Part shown: positions 15,589 through 21,283 of the stretch, piece by piece
Position numbering within the stretch: the stretch's first letter is position 1
How the letters are laid out: each line of letters begins with the position of its first letter
NCBI GenBank assembly: GCA_031419715.1
Contig: JANOLJ010000398.1
Coordinates: forward strand, 1-21,283
DNA length: 21,283 nucleotides
Origin: JAEMQF01 sp031419715
GTDB lineage: Bacteria > Pseudomonadota > Gammaproteobacteria > Burkholderiales > Burkholderiaceae_C
Direction of reading: 5' to 3'
Program-made: the position numbers and the translations under genes
The notes under the pieces: model-generated
What the model was told of the DNA's origin: nothing
Seen by the model: the letters and a program-made list of their open reading frames with translations, nothing else
Database searches by the model: none

Positions 15589-17400
15589 ATGGTCCCTGCC
15601 CCGCCTTCAAAGAACGTTCGCTCGCTCAGTGGTCTGAGCCCTTACCTGCGCCGCTACCGCGGGCGCATCGCGCTGGCGGTGCTGTTTCTCGTCTGTGCCG
15701 CGCTCAGCACGCTGATCTTCCCGCTGGCGCTGAAGTCGTTGATCGACGAAGGACTCGTCGCCACCGACCCGGGCGAACGCGTCATGGCCTTGCGCGAACA
15801 TTTCTTCGCGCTCTTCGCCGTGGGCGCGGCGCTCGGCATGTTCTCGGCGCTGCGCTTTTACATGGTCACCTGGCTGGGCGAACGCGTCACCGCCGACTTG
15901 CGCAACGACGTCTATGCCCACGTCGTGCGGCAAAGCCCGGAATTCTTCGAGACCACGCAGACCGGCGAAGTGCTGTCGCGCCTGACGACCGACACGACGC
16001 TGGTGCAAACCGTCGTCGGCTCCAGCCTGTCGATGGGTTTGCGCAATACCGTGATGGGGATCGGCGCGATGCTGATGCTGATCATCACCAACCCGGTGGT
16101 GATGACGCAGGTGCTGGGCATCCTGGTGCTGGTGGTGTTGCCGTCGCTCGCGTTCGGCCGGCGCGTGCGCAAGCTCTCGCGCGCCAGCCAGGACCGCGTG
16201 GCGGATTCAAGCGCCATTGCCGCCGAAGTGCTGAACGCGATTCCCGTCGTGCAGAGTTACGTGCAGGAAGCGCGCGAAGCGCGGCGCTTCGACGCGTCCA
16301 CCGCCGCCGCCTTCGCCACCGCCGTGCGGCGCACGCGCATGCGTTCGCTGTTGGTGGCATTCATCATCACCGCCACTTTCGGCGCCTTGCTGTGGGGCTT
16401 GTACCAGGGCACGCAGGCGGTGATCAACGGCAAGATGAGCGCCGGCCATCTGGGCCAGACCGTTGTCTACGTCATCATTTTGGTGAGCAGCGTGGCGGTG
16501 CTGGCCGAGGTCTATGGCGACCTGCTGCGCGCCGCGGGCGCGACCGAGCGCTTGATGGAATTGCTGGCCACACGCTCGTCGATCGCCTCACCCGCGTCGC
16601 CCGTCGCGCTGCCGTCCGCCGCCGGGGGTTCGGCAGTGGCCTTTCGCGACGTGAGCTTTCGATACCCGTCGCGGCCCCAGCACCCCGCGCTATCGCGTTT
16701 TTCACTCGACGTGAAATCGGGCGAGACCGTCGCCCTGGTCGGCCCCAGCGGCGCGGGCAAGAGCACGGTGTTCCAGTTGCTGCTGCGCTTTTACGACGCG
16801 AGCAGCGGCGACATTTCGATCGACGGCGTGGCCTTGAAGTCCGCGGCGCTCGAAGCGCTGCGCGAGCGCATCGCCATCGTTCCGCAAGACAGCATCGTGT
16901 TTTCCGCGAACGCCATGGAGAACATCCGCTACGGCCGGCCGCAGGCGAGCGACGCCGAGGTGATGCAGGCCGCGCAGGCGGCCTATGCGCACGACTTCAT
17001 CAGCGCGCTGCCCGAGGGCTACGCCACGTTCCTCGGCGAACGCGGCGTGCGCCTGTCGGGCGGCCAGCGCCAGCGCATCAGCATCGCGCGGGCAATCCTG
17101 AAGAACCCGCCGCTGTTGCTGCTCGACGAAGCAACGAGCGCACTCGACGCCGAGAGCGAGCGCATGGTGCAGGCCGCGCTGGAAGCGGCAATGAAGGACC
17201 GCACCACGCTTGTGATCGCGCACCGCCTGGCCACGGTGCAGCGCGCGGATCGCATCGTCGTGATGGAGGCCGGCGAGATTGTGGGCACCGGCACGCACCG
17301 CGAGCTGGTGGCGCGCGGCGGCCTGTACGCACGCTTGGCGGCGATGCAATTCAGCGCGGGCGAAGGGGCTGCCATGGCCGACCTGGCGCTGCCCCGATAA
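15589..17400 (+). CDS. MsbA-like ABC exporter half-transporter
   Basis: This 603-residue protein fuses a six-helix exporter membrane domain (about 20-320) to an ATPase (about 345-590) and should act as a homodimer at the inner membrane. Visible motifs are Walker A GPSGAGKS (385-392), signature LSGGQ (489-493), Walker B LLLLDEAT (Asp513/Glu514) and switch His545 (IAHRLATV). The coupling-helix region FFETTQTGEVLSRLTTDTTL is typical of type IV (ABC-B) exporters. It resembles MsbA/LmrA-type lipid or drug exporters, but its substrate cannot be told, and it need not be the essential MsbA of this cell. TAGACT (15577-15582) lies 6 nt before the ATG, with no Shine-Dalgarno site. thyA follows after 73 nt. 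Confidence 0.9.
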   Translation: MVPAPPSKNVRSLSGLSPYLRRYRGRIALAVLFLVCAALSTLIFPLALKSLIDEGLVATDPGERVMALREHFFALFAVGAALGMFSALRFYMVTWLGERVTADLRNDVYAHVVRQSPEFFETTQTGEVLSRLTTDTTLVQTVVGSSLSMGLRNTVMGIGAMLMLIITNPVVMTQVLGILVLVVLPSLAFGRRVRKLSRASQDRVADSSAIAAEVLNAIPVVQSYVQEAREARRFDASTAAAFATAVRRTRMRSLLVAFIITATFGALLWGLYQGTQAVINGKMSAGHLGQTVVYVIILVSSVAVLAEVYGDLLRAAGATERLMELLATRSSIASPASPVALPSAAGGSAVAFRDVSFRYPSRPQHPALSRFSLDVKSGETVALVGPSGAGKSTVFQLLLRFYDASSGDISIDGVALKSAALEALRERIAIVPQDSIVFSANAMENIRYGRPQASDAEVMQAAQAAYAHDFISALPEGYATFLGERGVRLSGGQRQRISIARAILKNPPLLLLDEATSALDAESERMVQAALEAAMKDRTTLVIAHRLATVQRADRIVVMEAGEIVGTGTHRELVARGGLYARLAAMQFSAGEGAAMADLALPR

Positions 17401-17414
17401 TCGCCGCTCTTTTT

Positions 17415-17458
17415 TGCCACTCACTTTTACCATCCGTTTCTGCCACTCACTTTTACCA
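17415..17458 (+). repeat. 18-bp direct repeat in front of thyA
   Basis: TGCCACTCACTTTTACCA occurs exactly at 17415-17432 and at 17441-17458, a period of 26 nt. The 73-nt gap is AT- and pyrimidine-rich compared with its surroundings. The second copy ends 15 nt before the GTG start of thyA, so the repeats lie in its promoter or leader and could be operator sites. Confidence 0.9.
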
Positions 17459-17473
17459 ACCAGAGCCCGCGCC

Positions 17474-18283
17474 GTGAACCGCCCCGTGCCTAGCCAATAC
17501 GAAGACTTCCTGCGCCATGTGCACGAGCACGGCGTGCGCAAGGCAGACCGCACCGGCACCGGCACGCGCAGCTTGTTCGGCCACCAGATGCGCTTCGACC
17601 TGAACGAGGGATTCCCGCTGGTGACGACGAAGAAGGTGCACCTCAAGTCGATCGTTCTGGAATTGCTCTGGTTTCTGCGCGGCGACAGCAACGCGCGCTG
17701 GTTGCAAGAGCGCGGCGTGACGATCTGGAACGAATGGGCGAAGCCCGACGGCGACCTTGGCCCGGTGTACGGCGTGCAGTGGCGCAGTTGGCCCACGCCC
17801 GAGGGTGGCCACATCGACCAGATCGCCGAGGTCGTGAAGCAACTCAAGACGAACCCCGATTCACGCCGCATCATCGTCAGTGCCTGGAACGTCGCCGAAC
17901 TGTCGAAGATGGCACTGCTGCCGTGCCACGCGTTCTTCCAGTTCTATGTGGCGCAGGGCAGGCTGTCGTGCCAGCTCTATCAGCGCAGCGCCGACATCTT
18001 TCTCGGCGTGCCGTTCAACATCGCAAGTTACGCGCTGCTCACCCACATGCTGGCGCAGCAATGTGATTTGCAGGTGGGCGAGTTCATCTGGACGGGCGGC
18101 GATTGCCACATCTATGACAACCACATCGAGCAAGTCGAGTTGCAGCTCTCGCGCGCGCCGTATGTCTACCCGACCCTCGTGATTGCGCGGCGCCCGGAGT
18201 CGATCTTCGACTACGCCTTCGAGGACTTTCAGTTCAGCGGCTACCAGCACCACCCGGCGATCAAGGCTCCCGTGGCGGTGTAA
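17474..18283 (+). CDS. thyA: Thymidylate synthase ThyA
   Basis: ThyA methylates dUMP to dTMP using methylenetetrahydrofolate. The 269-residue length is close to the E. coli enzyme (264). Family blocks are YEDFLRHVHEHGVRKADRTG, RFDLNEGFPLVTTKKVHLKS, ELLWFLRGDSN, LGPVYGVQWRSW, LPCHAFFQFYV with nucleophile Cys151, YQRSADIFLGVPFNIASYALL and GDCHIYDNH. There is no suitable ATG; the start is taken as GTG at 17474, with another in-frame GTG at 17486 also possible. No Shine-Dalgarno site is evident. A short direct repeat lies directly upstream. The folate partner dihydrofolate reductase gene, often next to thyA, is not found downstream. Confidence 0.96.
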   Translation: MNRPVPSQYEDFLRHVHEHGVRKADRTGTGTRSLFGHQMRFDLNEGFPLVTTKKVHLKSIVLELLWFLRGDSNARWLQERGVTIWNEWAKPDGDLGPVYGVQWRSWPTPEGGHIDQIAEVVKQLKTNPDSRRIIVSAWNVAELSKMALLPCHAFFQFYVAQGRLSCQLYQRSADIFLGVPFNIASYALLTHMLAQQCDLQVGEFIWTGGDCHIYDNHIEQVELQLSRAPYVYPTLVIARRPESIFDYAFEDFQFSGYQHHPAIKAPVAV

Positions 18284-18320
18284 ACGGCCGCCGTGCCGCG
18301 GCGAACGCGGCCTGTTGCGG

Positions 18321-18396
18321 ACCTTCGTTGCGCGTTGCCTGTAGCTGTCGAGCAGCGTGGCAGGCGGCCTGGGGTACGTTCTCCGGCCCACGCTCG
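18321..18396 (+). repeat. Copy 2 of the 76-nt foldable intergenic element
   Basis: This copy lies 37 nt after the thyA stop codon and about 50 nt before the end of the convergent metalloprotease-like gene. It begins ACCTTCGTTGCGCG, has an 11-nt variable block, then a 51-nt conserved part that folds into the bulged stem described for copy 1. In this orientation the apical pairing GGGG/CTCC has a G-U pair, whereas the other strand would have an A-C mismatch. If transcribed, this sense is therefore favoured, as read-through from thyA. The rest of the 166-nt gap shows nothing else. Confidence 0.8.
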
Positions 18397-18449
18397 TCTG
18401 TCCTATGCGATTGAACGCCGATTGGTATCAGGCGTGCGCGGTCAGTCAT

Positions 18450-19274
18450 TCACTGGCCGGCGGGCGACCAGTTGATTTCCTGCGCGGTTTTGTCGCCAAT
18501 CAGCGCATGTTGCAAGCCCGAAGGCGTTTCGGACGTGGTCTGCGATAGGGGAAGCCGCCCTCCCATGATTTCAGCAAAGCGCTGCGGAAACAGCGGCTCG
18601 CGTTCCGGTTCGGCGTAGCCGTCGGGGAAGTCTGGCTGATCGGTCGCGCGATCGTATTTGTCGGTCGCACCCAGCGTGTGCAAAAACTCATGCGCGATGA
18701 TGACGTTGTTTTGCGCCGCCATGTCGGCCGAGGCGAAGACCCGCGCCAGGCCGATCAAGCCTTTTTGCAGCGCGGTGGAGTGGCTCAGCCTGGGGCTGTG
18801 CGCCGGGTCGAAGTAAAGCAAGTAAATCTTGACCTGCAACTTCGGCCCCGTGGTTTCACCATGGCGCCAGGCCCACCAACGCATTCTCAAGCTCCACGCG
18901 GCCACGCTCAGCGCACCGCCGTGCTCGGGTGGCATGGGCGGTTTGCCGACGATCTGTTGGCCCAACCGAATCTCGATCGACGCCTTCGAACCCTGGCCAT
19001 GGCGCCGGGCCTCGGCCTGCATGAACGCTTCGATCGGCTTGAAGTGAGCTGCGTTCAAGGTTTGGATGTAGGCCTGCGTGGCCTCCTGGCCGTCTGCATT
19101 GATCGGGTAGGCGTTGACGGGCAAGGTGTATTGCCACTTCACGGAGTTGACCTTGGTGCGCCAGGTGCCCACCGCGACGACGAGCAAGATGAGCAGAAGA
19201 ACGGCAATTCGGATGGTTTTGAACACAGTCGGGCGAGTGCTTGGATGAGGTTGCGTGGCGGAAGTCTGAGCCAT
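18450..19274 (-). CDS. Membrane-anchored putative zinc metalloprotease, family not recognised
   Basis: This 274-residue protein has one N-terminal membrane anchor (about 22-37, RIAVLLLILLVVAVGTW) and a soluble domain that should face the periplasm. It carries HEFLHTLGATDKYD with His195-Glu196-Phe-Leu-His199, the HExxH zinc-protease signature, and a following Asp/Tyr-rich stretch and EIMGG that could supply the third ligand region. Overall I do not recognise the family, and protease activity is inferred from the motif and anchor only. The ATG at 19274 gives the full anchor. It is convergent with thyA and divergent from the oxidoreductase gene across 131 nt, in which no clear promoter was recognised. 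Confidence 0.75.
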   Translation of the reverse strand: MAQTSATQPHPSTRPTVFKTIRIAVLLLILLVVAVGTWRTKVNSVKWQYTLPVNAYPINADGQEATQAYIQTLNAAHFKPIEAFMQAEARRHGQGSKASIEIRLGQQIVGKPPMPPEHGGALSVAAWSLRMRWWAWRHGETTGPKLQVKIYLLYFDPAHSPRLSHSTALQKGLIGLARVFASADMAAQNNVIIAHEFLHTLGATDKYDRATDQPDFPDGYAEPEREPLFPQRFAEIMGGRLPLSQTTSETPSGLQHALIGDKTAQEINWSPAGQ

Positions 19275-19405
19275 TCTGCATGCGGCCCAAGCTGCATGGG
19301 TCTGAAGTTTCGATTAGTGCGGCGCACCGAATTTCGCAGCGCCACGTCCGCAACAATGGCCTCCCAGGCAACACGCGGACCCGTGCCAGGTGCGGCGGCC
19401 AACAA

Positions 19406-20998
19406 ATGTTCGACTACATCATCATCGGCGGCGGCTCGGCCGGCTGCGTGCTCGCCTCGCGGCTCAGCGAAGACTCGAACGTCAGCGTCGCGCTGCTCGA
19501 GGCCGGCCCGCCCGACAAGAGCGTGCTCATCCATTGCCCGGCGGGCTTGGCTGTGCTGGCGCAAAACGGTCAGGCCAACTGGGCTTTCGAGACCCTGCCC
19601 CAGACCGGGCTGAACGGGCGCCGCGGCTACCAGCCGCGCGGCAAGGTGCTGGGCGGATCGAGCTCCATCAATGCGATGGTCTACGCCCGCGGCCAGCGCC
19701 GCGACTACGACGACTGGGCGGCGCAAGGCAACACCGGTTGGGGCTATGACGACGTGCTGCCCTACTTCAAGCGCGCCGAACACAATGAGCGTGGCGCCGA
19801 CGCGTTTCACGGCGTCGGCGGGCCGCTGAACGTGATGGACCTGCGCAGTCCGAACCGCTTCGCTGAGTTGTTCATCCAGGCTGGCGAACAAGCGGGCTTC
19901 AAACGCAACGCCGATTTCAATGGCGCCGATCAAGAGGGCGTGGGCGCGTACCAGGTGACGCATCGCAACGGCGAACGCTTCAGTGCCGCGAAGGCCTACC
20001 TGACGCCCCACCTCACGCGGCCAAACCTGAAGGTGATGACGGGCGTGCATGCCACGCGCGTCGTGTTGGAGGGCAAACGCGCGGTCGGCGTCGAACTTCG
20101 GCAGGACGGTCAGACGCGGATTCTGACCGCGCGTCGCGAAGTGCTGCTCTGTGCCGGTGCGCTGCAATCACCGCAGTTGCTGCTGCTGTCGGGCATCGGC
20201 CCGGGCGCCGATTTGCAGCGCCTGGGCATCGCCGTCACGCATGACCTTCCCGGCGTGGGCCGCAACCTGCACGACCATGTGGACGTGGTGCAAGTGGTCA
20301 ACGCGCCGCACCTGAAGGATCTGTTCGGCTTGTCGTTCAGCGGCGCGATCAACACGTTCAAGGGCATCCTCGAATGGCGCGCCCAGCGCCGCGGCATGCT
20401 GACGACGAACTTCGCCGAGGCGGGCGGCTTCATCAAGAGTGCGCCCGACGAAGAGCGGCCCGACCTGCAACTGCATTTCGTGATCGGCAAACTCATCGAT
20501 CACGGACGCAAGGTGGTGTTCGGCCACGGCTATTCCTGCCACGTCTGCCTGCTGCACCCGCGCAGCCGCGGCCAATTGCGCCTCGCCAGCACCGATCCGC
20601 TCACACCCCCGGCAATCGACCCGAATTTCCTGGCCGAGCCGGACGACCTGGCGCGTATGGTTCGCGGCTTCAAGCTGATGCGCCACATCCTCGCCCAGCC
20701 GGCGCTGGCCGCGCACCGCGGCGCCGAGTTGCCCGCCTCGGCAGGCGCGCGCAGCGACGAACAGATCGAGCAGTTCATCCGCGACCGCGCCGACACGATC
20801 TACCACCCGGTGGGCACCTGCCGCATGGGCAACGGGGTACTGGACGTCGTCGACTCCCAACTGCGGGTGCATGGCATCCAGGGCCTGCGCGTGGTCGATG
20901 CGTCGATCATGCCGAGCATCGTCAGCGGCAATACGAATGCGCCGACGATCATGATTGGCGAAAAAGCCGCGGACATGATTCGCGCGGCGCCGGGCTGA
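19406..20998 (+). CDS. GMC-family FAD oxidoreductase (choline/alcohol dehydrogenase type)
   Basis: This 530-residue flavoenzyme oxidises an alcohol with FAD as cofactor. The N-terminal dinucleotide-binding fold is DYIIIGGGSAGCVLASRL with Glu in ALLEAG. GMC signature 1 is PRGKVLGGSSSINAMVYARG and signature 2 is GALQSPQLLLLSGIGP. The active-site pair is His467 (YHPVGTCRMG) and Asn511 (GNTNAPTIMIGEKAADM), equivalent to His466/Asn510 known in choline oxidase. It most resembles choline dehydrogenase-like enzymes of the BetA/AlkJ group, but without betaine aldehyde dehydrogenase or alkane genes nearby the alcohol substrate is undecided. No signal peptide is seen. The start at 19406 directly precedes the FAD motif; the upstream open frame of 55 codons has no homology support. 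Confidence 0.92.
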   Translation: MFDYIIIGGGSAGCVLASRLSEDSNVSVALLEAGPPDKSVLIHCPAGLAVLAQNGQANWAFETLPQTGLNGRRGYQPRGKVLGGSSSINAMVYARGQRRDYDDWAAQGNTGWGYDDVLPYFKRAEHNERGADAFHGVGGPLNVMDLRSPNRFAELFIQAGEQAGFKRNADFNGADQEGVGAYQVTHRNGERFSAAKAYLTPHLTRPNLKVMTGVHATRVVLEGKRAVGVELRQDGQTRILTARREVLLCAGALQSPQLLLLSGIGPGADLQRLGIAVTHDLPGVGRNLHDHVDVVQVVNAPHLKDLFGLSFSGAINTFKGILEWRAQRRGMLTTNFAEAGGFIKSAPDEERPDLQLHFVIGKLIDHGRKVVFGHGYSCHVCLLHPRSRGQLRLASTDPLTPPAIDPNFLAEPDDLARMVRGFKLMRHILAQPALAAHRGAELPASAGARSDEQIEQFIRDRADTIYHPVGTCRMGNGVLDVVDSQLRVHGIQGLRVVDASIMPSIVSGNTNAPTIMIGEKAADMIRAAPG

Positions 20999-21048
20999 AG
21001 GTCAACCGCGACGGCCGACGTGTGCTGTCGCGTGGTTCGGGAGCATGG

Positions 21049-21075
21049 GATCGCCGCTCATACTGATCGGCGATC
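21049..21075. terminator. 8-bp inverted repeat after the oxidoreductase gene
   Basis: GATCGCCG (21049-21056) and CGGCGATC (21068-21075) are perfect complements around an 11-nt loop, 50 nt after the stop codon. The following bases, AATCTCGTTAT, are only moderately T-rich. It may be a transcription end or RNA 3' stabiliser; a shorter palindrome TGATCGGCGATCA (21064-21076) overlaps it. Confidence 0.45.
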
Positions 21076-21118
21076 AATCTCGTTATACAGGTAGCTTGGG
21101 AGCGTCCGCTTTCGGCCA

Positions 21119-21138
21119 TTATGTGGAGCTCTCCATAA
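21119..21138. repeat. Near-palindrome in the right-hand spacer
   Basis: TTATGTGGAGCTCTCCATAA is nearly self-complementary, with TGGAG/CTCCA at its centre and TTA/TAA at its ends. It could be an operator for the next gene or a remnant of a mobile element end; nothing else decides between these. Confidence 0.5.
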
Positions 21139-21220
21139 GGGTCGTTGAACTAAACCGCTGCCGCGGTGGCCGCTGACCGACGCGGCGGAGGCACAAAGGC
21201 GCGAAGGCGTACCTTGATCG

Positions 21221-21240
21221 ATGCGGGCATGTGCCCGTAT
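21221..21240 (+). promoter_or_regulatory. Leader hairpin just before the last gene
   Basis: ATGCGGGC, loop ATGT, GCCCGTAT forms an 8-bp stem with one G-U pair. It ends 5 nt before the Shine-Dalgarno sequence of the last gene, so it could affect ribosome access or transcript stability. Confidence 0.45.
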
Positions 21241-21257
21241 AGATCGAGGAGTTTTCG

Positions 21258-21283
21258 ATGACCTCCATTCTTCGGCAACGCAT
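21258..21283 (+). CDS. First codons of a truncated gene
   Basis: An ATG at 21258 is preceded by GAGGAG (21246-21251) at 6-nt spacing, the best Shine-Dalgarno site in the window. Only MTSILRQR is visible before the window ends, so no function can be given. The preceding 259-nt spacer with three inverted repeats is presumably its control region. Confidence 0.6.

Noticed and set aside
18293..18475. Small plus-strand ORF covering copy 2 of the 76-nt element
   Set aside because: A matching peptide segment can be read from copy 1, but the frame has different start and end contexts, no ribosome site and basic low-complexity content; RNA or DNA repeat is the better reading.
1..21283. CRISPR array, tRNA or rRNA genes
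   Set aside because: No regularly spaced repeats with unique spacers and no recognisable tRNA or rRNA conserved segments were seen on reading both strands.

Overview
The window is GC-rich chromosomal DNA of a proteobacterium, most likely a betaproteobacterium of the order Burkholderiales. This is inferred from high GC coding sequence with strong third-position bias, a MutL that keeps the endonuclease motif of MutH-less bacteria, a LexA box of the CTGT-N8-ACAG type, a possible flagellar sigma-28 promoter of the TCAAGTTT/GCCGATA type, and an AttH-like protein next to an FtsX-type ABC transporter. No tRNA, rRNA, CRISPR array or intact insertion sequence was seen. Genus cannot be decided from the sequence.

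Layout. The left edge holds the last codons of a gene (possibly a transposase tail) and a palindromic spacer. Next come eptA (lipid A phosphoethanolamine transferase, +) and, convergent to it, a PA0069-type radical SAM gene and dedA (both -). The radical SAM gene has a near-perfect LexA operator touching its start codon. dedA diverges from a mostly co-directional cluster on the + strand: mutL, a lipoprotein alpha/beta hydrolase, an RluF-like pseudouridine synthase with a repetitive Pro/Ala/Arg tail, a Bcr/CflA drug exporter, and miaA. The spacings (26, 34 and 40 nt, then a 1-nt overlap) suggest one operon, in which the common mutL-miaA pair has been separated by three genes.

The middle is an Att-like transport module: a LolD/MacB-type ATPase, an 837-residue FtsX-type permease and, further on, an AttH/CrtC-like lipocalin-fold protein. 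It is broken twice. A 387-nt untranslated spacer full of palindromes separates ATPase from permease. A 135-residue gene of unknown function, with its own possible sigma-28 promoter, separates the permease from the AttH-like gene. Then follow an MsbA-like ABC exporter half-transporter and thyA (GTG start, preceded by an 18-bp direct repeat).

The right part has an orphan membrane-anchored protein with a HEFLH zinc motif (-), a divergent GMC-family oxidoreductase (choline-dehydrogenase type), and a spacer of about 260 nt with three inverted repeats that leads into the first codons of a further gene.

The most unusual items are: the LexA-box/leaderless-start arrangement of the radical SAM gene; a 76-nt foldable element present twice in opposite orientation (11085-11160 and 18321-18396, about 93% identical) between unrelated genes; the possible sigma-28 promoter; and a recurrent pattern of -10-like hexamers 4-7 nt before start codons, which suggests several leaderless mRNAs.
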